A stretch of DNA of 64,000 nt from JACIWB01 sp038818725 (GTDB lineage: Archaea; Thermoplasmatota; E2; UBA202; JdFR-43). Of the stretch, positions 9,306-17,340 are shown one piece after another (within the stretch, counting starts at the first letter, position 1; each line of letters begins with the position of its first letter). The stretch lies in contig JAWAYL010000002.1 of NCBI GenBank assembly GCA_038818725.1, positions 1 to 64,000 on the forward strand, in the 5' to 3' direction. Under the pieces are notes generated by a model that was given only the letters and a program-made list of their open reading frames with translations, was not told the origin of the DNA and did no database searches. Both the position numbers and the translations under genes were made by a program.

Positions 9306-10971
9306 AATAGGAGTTTTTATCTGCGACTGTGGAACAAATATAGCTGGCTTTTTAGATGTGCCTGCGGTATGTGAATATGCAAAAAGTTTGCCTGATGTAG
9401 TTTATGTAAAGGAAAATATGTATACTTGTTCAAATGCAGGCTTGCAAGAGATAATGAATGCAATTAAAGAGTATAATCTTGATAGAGTTGTTGTTGCATC
9501 ATGCACGCCACGAACTCATGAACCACTTTTCAGAAAAGCATGTGAAATGGCTGGACTAAATAAATTTTTATTTGAATTTGTGAATATACGCGACCAATGC
9601 TCATGGGTCCATCAAAAAGAAAGAGAAAAAGCTACAGAAAAAGCAAAAGATTTGGTAAGAATGGGAGTTGCAAAAGCTCGCCTTCTTGAGCCTCTTGAGG
9701 AGATAAAAATAAGTGTGGAAAGAGCATGCCTTATTATAGGAGGTGGAATTTCTGGTTTAACCTCAGCTATTGCACTCGCAAAAAAAGGCATAGAGGTACA
9801 TTTAGTGGAAAAAGATGAAAAGCTTGGAGGGATTTTAAACAATATTTACAGAGTTTATCCAGATGATGAGGAGGCAATTGAAATTTTAGAGGATATTATT
9901 GAAGAAGTTAAAAAATATAAAAATATAAATATATATCTATCAAGCGAGGTGGAGAAAGTAGATGGATATATAGGGAATTTTAATGTAAAAATAAAAGGAA
10001 AAATAAATAAGGAGATAAAAGTAGGAACAATAATTGTTGCAATAGGAGCAAAACCATATCAACCAGCATACATGTATAACTATCAGGAATATGAAAATAT
10101 AATAACTCAGATTGAGCTTGAAGAAATGCTTAAAGAAAATAAAATAAAAGGAAAGAATTTTGTCTTTATTCAATGTGTTGGAGGAAGGGGAGAAAGGGTG
10201 AGATATTGCTCAAGAATATGTTGCATGAATTCAATAAAAAATGCAAGAATAATAAAGAAATTAATTCCTGATTCAAATGTTTATATAATTCATAAGGGCT
10301 TGCAGACATATGGAGTTAAATATGAAGAATATGTAAGGAAGGCAAGAGAGGAAGGTGTTAGATTTATAAGAGTAAGAGATGAAATTCCAACAGTTTCATC
10401 AATTGAAAGAAAAGATGGAAGAATTGTTGTTGGGTTCTATCATCCTGGACTAAGAAGAAAGATTGAATTGCCCGCAGATTTAGTAATTCTTTCAACACCT
10501 CTCGTAGAAAGTGAAGATGCAAAAAGAATATCTCAAATGCTAAAAGTTCCTCTTGGGCTGGATGGCTTTTTCTTTGAGGCGCATGTAAAGTTGCGCCCCG
10601 TAGATTTTGCAACAGATGGTATTTATATGTGTGGTTCATGCAGGGCGCCCGCAAGCATTGAGGAAGCAAAAATTCAAGCTTTAGCTGCTGCTGGAAGAGC
10701 ATTAATTCCTATGGCAAATGGTTTTGTTAAAGTTGAGCCATATACACCATATATTGATGAGGAAAAATGCAGGGCTTGTGGGATGTGTGTTGAAGTATGT
10801 CCTTATGGAGCAATGAGGATTGTTGAAAAAAATGGTAAAAAAGTGGCGGAAAACATACAAGCAGCTTGTAAAGGATGTGGAGCTTGCTCTTCTTCCTGCA
10901 TTCACAAGGCAATTGATATGAGGCATTTCAGTGATAAACAAATAATTGCTGAAATAGAGGTGATAGATTGA
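9298..10971 (+). CDS. hdrA: HdrA-like flavoprotein 2 with N- and C-terminal Fe-S domains
   Basis: Second HdrA-family protein, 557 residues. It has the N-terminal HdrA domain (GVFICDCGTNIAG, then SCTPRTHEPLF), an FAD Rossmann motif IIGGGISGLTSAIAL near 143-157, the Cys-rich CVGGRGERVRYCSRICC near 295-311, and a C-terminal pair of [4Fe-4S] motifs (CRACGMCVEVCP and CKGCGACSSSC). Compared with methanogen HdrA it lacks the mid-domain ferredoxin that its partner has, so the two genes look complementary. It overlaps both neighbours (8 and 4 bases), implying translational coupling and a fixed subunit ratio. Confidence 0.85.
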   Translation: MPRIGVFICDCGTNIAGFLDVPAVCEYAKSLPDVVYVKENMYTCSNAGLQEIMNAIKEYNLDRVVVASCTPRTHEPLFRKACEMAGLNKFLFEFVNIRDQCSWVHQKEREKATEKAKDLVRMGVAKARLLEPLEEIKISVERACLIIGGGISGLTSAIALAKKGIEVHLVEKDEKLGGILNNIYRVYPDDEEAIEILEDIIEEVKKYKNINIYLSSEVEKVDGYIGNFNVKIKGKINKEIKVGTIIVAIGAKPYQPAYMYNYQEYENIITQIELEEMLKENKIKGKNFVFIQCVGGRGERVRYCSRICCMNSIKNARIIKKLIPDSNVYIIHKGLQTYGVKYEEYVRKAREEGVRFIRVRDEIPTVSSIERKDGRIVVGFYHPGLRRKIELPADLVILSTPLVESEDAKRISQMLKVPLGLDGFFFEAHVKLRPVDFATDGIYMCGSCRAPASIEEAKIQALAAAGRALIPMANGFVKVEPYTPYIDEEKCRACGMCVEVCPYGAMRIVEKNGKKVAENIQAACKGCGACSSSCIHKAIDMRHFSDKQIIAEIEVID

Positions 10972-13970
10972 AAATACTTGGCTTGCTTTGCAACTGGTGC
11001 AGTTATGCAGGAGCGGATTTAGCTGGCGTTAGTAGATTTCAATATCCTCCAAGCATAAGAGTTGTTCGTGTGATGTGTTCAACAAGAGTTGAGCCATCTT
11101 TTATTATTAAAGCATTTTTAAAAGGAGTTGATGGTGTTCTTGTGGGCGGATGCCATCTTGGAGATTGCCACTATGTTACTGGAAATTACTATACCATAGG
11201 CAAGATTTATGTTGCAAAAAAATTGCTTAAATTTGCTGGAATTAATCCCTCTCGTTTAAGACTGGAGTGGATTTCTGCAAGTGAAGGAGAAAAATTTGCA
11301 AGAGTTGTTGAAGAATTTACAAGAGAAATTGAAGAGCTAGGCCCTTTAAAAGATGAGCTAAAAGATGATAATATGCTTAAAGTTGCATATAATGTCGCTA
11401 ATAAGCCAAGAGCAAGAATAATTGCTTCAAAGCATAGAATGCTTACATTTTTTGGAAATAAATATAACGAAATATATACCAATTATGAATTTGATAGGAT
11501 AAGTGATGAAATTTTAAAAGATGAAATGATTACAGAAGCAATAAAATTTTTATTAAAGGATGAAAAAAATTTTGAGGAAATTGCTGAAAGAATTGGAGTT
11601 AATGGAAAAACCTTATATTTTTACCTTCTTGATTTGATAAAAAAGGGAGAAATATCATTTAGAGAAGAAAATGGGAAATATCTGTTTTTTGTAGCAGATA
11701 AAAAGGAGGAAAAAATTGAGACATTTATACCAAATTCAATCATAAGCAAGGAGGCGCATCTAATATTTGGAGCAGGCGCAAAAGGAATAAACAGAGCAAT
11801 TGAAATAGCAAGAAAAGGGGAAAATGTTGTTATTGTTGAAAGATTTCCTTCAATAAATAAATATATTATAAGAAAGCATGCCTCCTCTTTTGAAAATGAA
11901 TGTAAATATGAGGAATTTTTAAATTTAGTAAAAGAAGGAAAAATAACTGTTTTAAATAATTCAATTGTAAAAAGCATAAGAGATGGAATTGTAAGAATAA
12001 TAAAATATCCATCTCGTATAAATGAAAATTGCAATAACTGCAATATATGCTATGAAGTTTGCCCTCTTAAAACAGTTGATAGAGAGCAAACTCTTTTTTC
12101 AAGAAAGGCAGTTTATGGAAGAAACGGCATTCCATGCACCTTCTTTTTGGAGAGAGAAAGCCCGTTTTGCCAGACAAATTGTCCAGCACATGTAGATGTT
12201 CGTGGGTATGTAGCGAGAATTGCTGAAGGAGATTTTGAAGGAGCAATAAATGTTATAAGGCAAAGATTGCCATTACCTGGTGTGCTTGGAAGAGTATGTC
12301 CCCATCCTTGCGAAGAGTTTTGCAGAAGAAACGGGATTGATGAGGCAATTTCAATAAGACTACTAAAGAGATTTGTCGCTGACTGGGAATGGCAAAACAA
12401 GGGAATAATTTATCTTGGAAAAATGCCAGTAAATGAGAATAATAAGCGTAGGGTTGCTATAATTGGCTCTGGTCCTGCTGGCTTAACTGTTGCATATGAA
12501 CTCGCCAGAATTGGCTACAAAGTTAAAATTTTTGAAGCATTACCTGTTGCCGGCGGGATGCTTGCTGTTGGCATACCTCCTTATAGGCTTCCAAAAGATG
12601 TGCTTGCTAGAGAAATAAATGCGATTCTTGAAATGGGGGTTGAATTGCAGTTGAATTGCAAGGTAGGAAAGGATATATCTTTTGATGAGGTGAGAAAAAA
12701 TTTTGATGCGGTATTTATTGGAATTGGTGCACATAAAAGCAGGAAAATGGGAATTGAAGGAGAAAATTTGCGGGGTGTTATATCAGGTATTGATTTTTTA
12801 AGAGAAGTAAATATATATCCCGAAAATGTAAGAGCAATTATTTCTGGAAAGAAAGTAGTTGTTGTTGGCGGTGGAGATGTTGCAATAGATGCAGCAAGAT
12901 GCGCAATAAGATTTGGATGCGATGTAACAATTTTATATAGACGAAGCAGGGATGAAATGCCAGCTCGTGAAGAGGAAATAAGATATGCAGAGGAGGAAGG
13001 GGTTAATTTTCGCTTTCTGGCAGCTCCATTAAAAATTATTGGGAAAGGAAGCGTTGAAAAAATCGAATGTATAGAAATGGAGCCTGGTGAGCCAGATGAA
13101 AGTGGGCGCAGGAGGCCTGTGCCGAAAAAAGGAAGCGAATTCTTCATTGAAGCAGATGTTGTTATCTCTGCAATTGGCCAGCAACCTGATTTATCATTTT
13201 TACCAGATGAAATAAAAAAAGATGGATTAATTGTTGTTGATGAAAATACTGGGGCAACTTCTTTGCCAGGAGTTTTTGCAGGAGGAGATGTAGTAAGTGG
13301 CCCTTCAATAGTAATAGAAGCGGTTGCATGGGGAAGAAGGGTTGCTAGAGCAATAGATGCATATTTAAATGGCAAAAAAATAGAATTTGATCCTATTGAA
13401 AGAGATATAAATAGGGCAATTGCAAGTTATGAAGATGTTGAACTAATGAAAAGAAATGTTGTTTTATCAATTTTTAAAAAAGAAAATAGGAAAAATATTG
13501 AAGAAATAAGCATCGATGAAAGATTAACAACATTTAAGGAAGTTGAAAAGGGTTTTGATAAAAAAACAGCAATAAGTGAGGCTTCTCGCTGCCTTGCCTG
13601 TAGGGCTTGCCTTGGCTGTGGGATATGTGGAAATGAATGCATTAGAAATGCTATTGATTATGAAGAAAAGGAGGAGGAGATTGAAATATTTGCAAAATCA
13701 ATAGAAATTGATCCAGAAATAAAATTTAATTATGAATTTTTCACTCCTTTTGAAATTGAAGATATGCTCCAGCTAGGAATAATTATGAATTTTAAAGGAG
13801 AAAAAATAAAGAAGATATGCTTTTTAAATTTTGAGGAAAACAAATACTTCAATGAATTAAAGAAAAAAATTTTAGAAAATGGAATAGAAATTGGCGAATC
13901 AGATTTTAAAGTAGATTTCCGCTTTTATGAAACAGATTATTATAAAAAAATTAAAAAAATGGCTAGCTAA
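10968..13970 (+). CDS. MvhD-GltD fusion iron-sulfur flavoprotein with internal helix-turn-helix-like segment
   Basis: 1000-residue multidomain redox protein. Residues 1-135 are an MvhD domain with the expected cysteines (8, 11, 37, 62, 67). Residues about 177-243 resemble a winged helix (FEEIAERIGVNGKTLYFYL). Residues about 262-300 look like a degenerate Rossmann segment, followed by a ferredoxin motif (Cys355, 358, 361, 365). From about 385 the protein is GltD/NfnB-like: Cys-rich N-terminal domain (CQTNCPAHVDV, VCPHPCEEFC), FAD motif IIGSGPAGLTVAYEL near 498-512, a second Rossmann motif (VVVGGGDVAIDAARC), and a C-terminal CRACLGCGICGNEC cluster. MvhD normally links Hdr to a hydrogenase; here it is fused to an NAD(P)H-type module, suggesting nicotinamide-linked electron bifurcation. 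It is last in the operon. Confidence 0.85.
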   Translation: MKILGLLCNWCSYAGADLAGVSRFQYPPSIRVVRVMCSTRVEPSFIIKAFLKGVDGVLVGGCHLGDCHYVTGNYYTIGKIYVAKKLLKFAGINPSRLRLEWISASEGEKFARVVEEFTREIEELGPLKDELKDDNMLKVAYNVANKPRARIIASKHRMLTFFGNKYNEIYTNYEFDRISDEILKDEMITEAIKFLLKDEKNFEEIAERIGVNGKTLYFYLLDLIKKGEISFREENGKYLFFVADKKEEKIETFIPNSIISKEAHLIFGAGAKGINRAIEIARKGENVVIVERFPSINKYIIRKHASSFENECKYEEFLNLVKEGKITVLNNSIVKSIRDGIVRIIKYPSRINENCNNCNICYEVCPLKTVDREQTLFSRKAVYGRNGIPCTFFLERESPFCQTNCPAHVDVRGYVARIAEGDFEGAINVIRQRLPLPGVLGRVCPHPCEEFCRRNGIDEAISIRLLKRFVADWEWQNKGIIYLGKMPVNENNKRRVAIIGSGPAGLTVAYELARIGYKVKIFEALPVAGGMLAVGIPPYRLPKDVLAREINAILEMGVELQLNCKVGKDISFDEVRKNFDAVFIGIGAHKSRKMGIEGENLRGVISGIDFLREVNIYPENVRAIISGKKVVVVGGGDVAIDAARCAIRFGCDVTILYRRSRDEMPAREEEIRYAEEEGVNFRFLAAPLKIIGKGSVEKIECIEMEPGEPDESGRRRPVPKKGSEFFIEADVVISAIGQQPDLSFLPDEIKKDGLIVVDENTGATSLPGVFAGGDVVSGPSIVIEAVAWGRRVARAIDAYLNGKKIEFDPIERDINRAIASYEDVELMKRNVVLSIFKKENRKNIEEISIDERLTTFKEVEKGFDKKTAISEASRCLACRACLGCGICGNECIRNAIDYEEKEEEIEIFAKSIEIDPEIKFNYEFFTPFEIEDMLQLGIIMNFKGEKIKKICFLNFEENKYFNELKKKILENGIEIGESDFKVDFRFYETDYYKKIKKMAS

Positions 13971-14910
13971 TTTCTCCCGCCCAATATGGCTTCCTCACAT
14001 ATTCATATATCTTTTGAGATGCTATTGCTCCATGCGCTGCGCCAACAATAAGCAGGCGGAAAGCGCCTCGCACTATATCTCCAACCGCAAAAATTCCCTC
14101 AACATTTGTGCGCTGCATTGCATCAGTTATTATATAACCTTTTTCATCTGTTTTTATTCCAAGCTCAGCAAACATTTCTGTATTTGGTTTTAATCCAACT
14201 GCAAGAACTACTTTATCTACCTTGAGTGTTTTTCTTTCTCCTGTTTTGTTGTTGAAAATAACTGCTTCCTCAACTTTATCTTTTCCTCTTATTTCTTCAA
14301 GCTCTGTATTCAACAATATATTTATCTTACTTTCCTCCATTTTCTTTACATTTTCATCTAAAGCCCTGAATCTATCTCTCCTATGGATTATTGTTATTTC
14401 TTTAGCAAGATCAACTAAATCAAGGGCTGCATCAACAGCGGTATCTCCTCCTCCAACAATGAGAACCTTGCTATCTATAAAATCTTCTCTATGAGTAACA
14501 TAGTAATAAACACCCTTATCTCCTTTATTGAATTTACTTTCTCCTTCTATACCAAGTTCCTGAGGGCGTGTTCCAGTTGCTATAACAATTGTCTTACCAT
14601 GATATTCATTCTCTTCTGTTTTCACAACTCCTCCTTTTTCTATTTTAATGACTCTTTCTCTTACCATTTTAATATATGGACTTTCTCTTGCTTGCTTTAT
14701 CCATTTTCTTACAAGTTCAATTCCAGTTATTCCTTCTGGAAAGCCAGGATAATTTGGTATTACCTTGCTTGGATATAGTGTTGCTGGCAAACCACCCCAT
14801 TTTCCTCCTTCAAGTATAAGTGTTTTAAGCATTCTACTTGCACACATGATAGCAGTTGTCAATCCAGCTGGTCCGCCTCCAACAACTATAACATCATACA
14901 TTTCTTCCAT
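13963..14910 (-). CDS. thioredoxin reductase-like flavoprotein lacking the redox CxxC (ferredoxin/NAD(P)H reductase-like)
   Basis: 315-residue member of the TrxR/FNR two-dinucleotide-binding family. The FAD motif VVGGGPAGLTTAI is near residues 9-21, ATGTRP near 110-115, the NAD(P)H motif IVGGGDTAVDAALDL follows, and the C-terminal FAD motif is GIFAVGDIVRG. Where thioredoxin reductases have CATC this protein has GVYYYVTHREDF, so it cannot reduce thioredoxin by the usual dithiol mechanism. It is more likely a ferredoxin-NAD(P)+ reductase-type or related flavoprotein. It converges on the redox operon with an 8-base overlap. A TATA-like element lies about 20-25 bases upstream of the ATG. Confidence 0.8.
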   Translation of the reverse strand: MEEMYDVIVVGGGPAGLTTAIMCASRMLKTLILEGGKWGGLPATLYPSKVIPNYPGFPEGITGIELVRKWIKQARESPYIKMVRERVIKIEKGGVVKTEENEYHGKTIVIATGTRPQELGIEGESKFNKGDKGVYYYVTHREDFIDSKVLIVGGGDTAVDAALDLVDLAKEITIIHRRDRFRALDENVKKMEESKINILLNTELEEIRGKDKVEEAVIFNNKTGERKTLKVDKVVLAVGLKPNTEMFAELGIKTDEKGYIITDAMQRTNVEGIFAVGDIVRGAFRLLIVGAAHGAIASQKIYEYVRKPYWAGEIS

Positions 14911-14972
14911 GTTTATCCCAAAATATATACAAATTTAATTTATTATTTTTGTGGAAAAAGCAGAATAGCAGC

Positions 14973-15070
14973 GTAGCGATTAACTTAATTTCTATTTTCT
15001 TTGTTGTAGCATCCCTTCCTGAAAGAGAATCAGGAGGGTCTTATTTCTTTACACTGCCAATTTCCACGTG
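14973..15070 (+). repeat. repeat element copy A (inverted relative to copy B at 35.3 kb)
   Basis: A 23-base block at 14973-14995 and a hairpin-bearing block at 15001-15038 recur as reverse complements at 35370-35392 and 35283-35320. Block two contains a near-palindrome with arms CCCTTCCTGA and TCAGGAGGG. Copy A has 5 bases between the blocks where copy B has 49. Similarity fades toward 15070. It lies between the flavoprotein gene and tRNA-Lys in a patch with decayed genes, so it is probably a remnant of a mobile element or MITE. Confidence 0.6.
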
Positions 15071-15102
15071 AAAAAATATATATATCAAAGCATTTTTTCA
15101 TA

Positions 15103-15194
15103 GGGCCTGTAGCTCAGCTAGGTAGAGCACCTGGCTTTTAACCAGGTGGCCGAGGGTTCGAAATGGCGCTGCCACGAAAATCCCCCCAGGCCCG
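15103..15194 (+). tRNA. tRNA-Lys(UUU) with 18-nt intron in the T-loop
   Basis: Acceptor GGGCCTG pairs with CAGGCCC, discriminator G. D-stem GCTC/GAGC, anticodon stem CCTGG/CCAGG with loop CTTTTAA gives anticodon TTT (Lys). The T-arm is interrupted: removing 18 bases restores a TTCGAAT loop and a 74-nt tRNA. The insert folds as T-stem, 3-nt 3' bulge (AAT), 4-bp TTCG/CGAA, 3-nt 5' bulge (AAA), then TGGC/GCCA with loop GCT, the canonical bulge-helix-bulge. Cutting after the second base of each bulge places the intron (15162-15179) between nucleotides 59 and 60. One A-C mismatch remains in the T-stem (50:64). Confidence 0.85.
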
Positions 15195-15482
15195 CTAGTC
15201 TATATATTAGGGAGTGAAAGAAAAAGATTAAATTTCTTTCCTTATAGTTGGATGGGATGAAATGGGTTGGAAAGAACGAGTAGAAGATTTGAAGATGAAT
15301 AAAGGAGCACACTATTGCTCTTTTTGAAGCAACATATGATTGAGGTAATAAATTTGCAAATCAGCTAAAATTCTAGCTTTTTAAAGGATGAGATAGCTTT
15401 ATTTTATATCCTTTCTTTTCTAGCCATTATTGGCTAATATAATTGCTATTTCAATGCTTGAAAATTCTTTAAAAAAATTCAA

Positions 15483-15718
15483 TTAATGCTCTTTTCTCGT
15501 TCTAATTTTACCTTCTTTTATTATTTCAGTCGTTACTTTTACACCCATTTGATATGCTTGGGCTTTATCATGCTATCAACCCTATCGAAAACAAATTGAA
15601 AACGGGACAAAAATATTAAACTGTCTTTTCTTAACAAATCATCATATTTTAGGTATGAAGAGTTGCTCTTTCCTCTCTCACTAAGGGAACATTGCAGTAA
15701 GGACAAAATCCTTAAATA
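15483..15718 (-). pseudogene. decayed gene of unknown function with zinc-ribbon-like fragment
   Basis: Reading the minus strand, coding-like fragments continue across frameshifts: FCPYCNVPLVREERATLH, then LKYDDLLRKDSLIFLSRFQF and VFDRVDSMIKP, then MGVKVTTEIIKEGKIRTRKE before a TAA at 15483-15485. The first fragment has a CxxC of zinc-ribbon type. No start codon and no single open frame remain, so this is a relic. The rest of the 15195-15762 gap holds another possible coding fragment on the plus strand near 15260-15325 (GWKERVEDLKMNKG) and otherwise nothing I recognise. Confidence 0.4.
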
Positions 15719-15753
15719 CCAAAAAAGTATTACATTTTGATAAAAAAGTAATA
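15711..15753 (+). promoter_or_regulatory. TATA box and inverted-repeat operator candidate
   Basis: CTTAAATA at 15711-15718 resembles an archaeal TATA box. Downstream, TATTAC (15728-15733) and GTAATA (15748-15753) form a 6-bp inverted repeat with a 14-base spacer, spanning the expected transcription start and ending 9 bases before the ATG at 15763. That arrangement suits a repressor site controlling the twin membrane-protein genes. Confidence 0.4.
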
Positions 15754-15762
15754 TGTGATAAG

Positions 15763-16029
15763 ATGTGGCTTATAACAACGCTTATATTTGCAACTATTGC
15801 AACCTTGCTTCATTTATTAATTAAAAAGCATAAGTTAGATTATCTTGCCCTCATGCTTTGGGGAGCATTTCTTATGATATTAGTTGATCATGTGCTTGGC
15901 TATGAAGGAGGAAATTTTTTGGAATATGAAACCGAAGGATTAATAAACAATGGAATTATTCTAGGAATTGTTATGGTAATTCCAGTTGTTGCAATATGGC
16001 TTGTGCTTTTAGCAATTGAAAAAAAATAA
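15763..16029 (+). CDS. small membrane protein, first of a tandem paralogous pair
   Basis: 88-residue protein of unknown function with hydrophobic segments at about 1-20, 27-46 and 64-85. It shares with the next gene the core pattern LALMLWGAFLMILVDHVLG versus LNAMLWGGVAMLAVEHIAH, so the two are diverged tandem paralogues and may form a heteromeric membrane complex. The conserved acidic residue plus histidine (D/E-H) within a membrane segment could bind metal; that is inference. A promoter-like and operator-like region lies immediately upstream, and the second gene follows after 13 bases. Confidence 0.6.
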   Translation: MWLITTLIFATIATLLHLLIKKHKLDYLALMLWGAFLMILVDHVLGYEGGNFLEYETEGLINNGIILGIVMVIPVVAIWLVLLAIEKK

Positions 16030-16042
16030 GAGGTGATGAAAA

Positions 16043-16354
16043 ATGGCATGCTTCCTTGTGCCGGCAGCAGCAGGCGCAGCAACGCTTGCAATAAGAAAAA
16101 AGATACATAAAAAATATAGAATGGGTCTGTTGAATGCTATGCTTTGGGGTGGGGTTGCAATGCTTGCGGTTGAGCATATAGCCCACAGAGAGATAGTTCC
16201 TTATCCACCATTCCTTACCGCTGGTTTGAATGAAGTGCTTCCAGAAATGCTGAGAATTGGTGTACCGATGACATTGCTAATATTCTTTGTGTGGGCAATA
16301 ATTGTTGCAATGGCGGAATTAATACCAAAGAAGAAGGAATTAAAAAGTGAATAG
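16043..16354 (+). CDS. small membrane protein, second of a tandem paralogous pair
   Basis: 103-residue membrane protein of unknown function. The N-terminus MACFLVPAAAGA is followed by a basic stretch, a membrane segment containing LWGGVAMLAVEH (about 33-45), a loop rich in proline and histidine, and a C-terminal helix (about 72-93) ending in a basic tail. Similar MxxFLVPAA starts occur in small archaeal membrane proteins as far as I recall, but I cannot name a family. An AGAGGTGATG ribosome binding site precedes the ATG. It is cotranscribed with its paralogue, and its 3' end overlaps the convergent GIY-YIG gene by 15 bases. Confidence 0.6.
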   Translation: MACFLVPAAAGAATLAIRKKIHKKYRMGLLNAMLWGGVAMLAVEHIAHREIVPYPPFLTAGLNEVLPEMLRIGVPMTLLIFFVWAIIVAMAELIPKKKELKSE

Positions 16355-16726
16355 GCTAAAATCAAGAATTTCATAAAAATCTTTGATTTTGCTGGAGTAA
16401 AATAGATGACTCTTGCATTTGCAATCACTTGAGCCAAATTTAGGAATGGCTTGAAAGGAGAGAAATTTTTTTGCTATTTTGCACTCTTCCTTAAATTTGC
16501 TTTCTTTATAAAAAATTTTTTTTATTTTTCCTTCTTCGAGTAAATAATCAATATGCCATCTTTTTCTTTTTTCTTTTCTTAAATGCCTTTCAATTCTTTT
16601 TTCAATGCTGTTCATTGCTGAGCCAATATATGCATAGTATCCTTTTTTAAAATAAATCTCTCTTTTTCCAATTTTTATTTTTTTATCATTTTCAATTTCG
16701 ATTATAAGAATATAGCTTCCTTTCAT
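16340..16726 (-). CDS. GIY-YIG/DUF123-family protein
   Basis: 128-residue protein of the DUF123 family, a compact GIY-YIG-like fold found alone or fused to endonuclease III in archaea. The diagnostic motifs are YYAYIGSAMNSIEKRIERHL (about 31-50) and KRWHIDYLL (about 54-64), with Cys and His residues near CKCKSHLFY toward the C-terminus. The role is unproven; DNA repair is suggested by the endonuclease III fusions. It converges on the twin membrane-protein genes with a short overlap. Upstream the sequence becomes transposon debris. Confidence 0.8.
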   Translation of the reverse strand: MKGSYILIIEIENDKKIKIGKREIYFKKGYYAYIGSAMNSIEKRIERHLRKEKRKRWHIDYLLEEGKIKKIFYKESKFKEECKIAKKFLSFQAIPKFGSSDCKCKSHLFYSSKIKDFYEILDFSLFTF

Positions 16727-17123
16727 TTTCTTTATTTATTTCTTCGAATCTGTAATTTTTCTACAATCTCTTCACTAATTCCTCTTGCAATTCTTTCCAT
16801 CTTATTTTCCCATTTTTCCCTTAAAACAATTAACGTTTTTATAACATTGAATAGCTTAAAAATTTTATATATTGCATCATTTTTTTTCCATGAGAATATA
16901 ATTATTCAATTTAATAAACTTTAGGAAAACAAGATTTTCCTCGAAATGATTGGCCAAGCTTTAGAGATATATCTCCTTTAGGCTAAGAAGGCATTGGCTG
17001 AGTCAAAAGATTTGAAAGAATGCATTGTTTTATATCTTTCTTCTTCTCTTTAGAGAGATAATCTCTGCATATAAGTGAAGAACTTTCCAAAATTAAAGGC
17101 AGCAGACTATTCCACCATATGCA

Positions 17124-17340
17124 AAAGATTGCAAAAGATGGTGCAAATATGGACAAAGATGGTTTGCAGAGACATTCTTATCAGGAGTTAAAAGAATATT
17201 TGGAGAAACAACTAAAACCTTTCACTAATTGTTCAACAAAGCAGAAAATGAAAACATGTTTATAATATCACGAAATGTGTGGAAAATCGGAGAACAAAAT
17301 ATTTTGAAGCCAAATGTTATTGGTTTGAAGCCAAATTTAT
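17124..17340 (+). pseudogene. 3' remnant of an IS5-like DDE transposase
   Basis: In the plus strand the frame encodes KRWCKYGQRWFAETFLSGVK followed by RIFGETTKTFH and a stop, which matches the C-terminal DDE (E) region of IS5/IS4-type transposases. The frame then continues without a stop into the TSUP transporter, so an apparent TTG start at 17229 belongs to the remnant and not to the transporter. The stretch 16727-17123 is AT-rich, with no intact gene; part may be more decayed transposase. Confidence 0.6.

Noticed and set aside
5718..13970. Methanogen CoM-S-S-CoB heterodisulfide reductase
   Set aside because: Subunit types fit the Hdr family, but no methanogenesis or hydrogenase gene is nearby, so the substrate cannot be assigned.
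13963..14910. Bona fide thioredoxin reductase
   Set aside because: The essential CxxC is replaced by non-cysteine residues.
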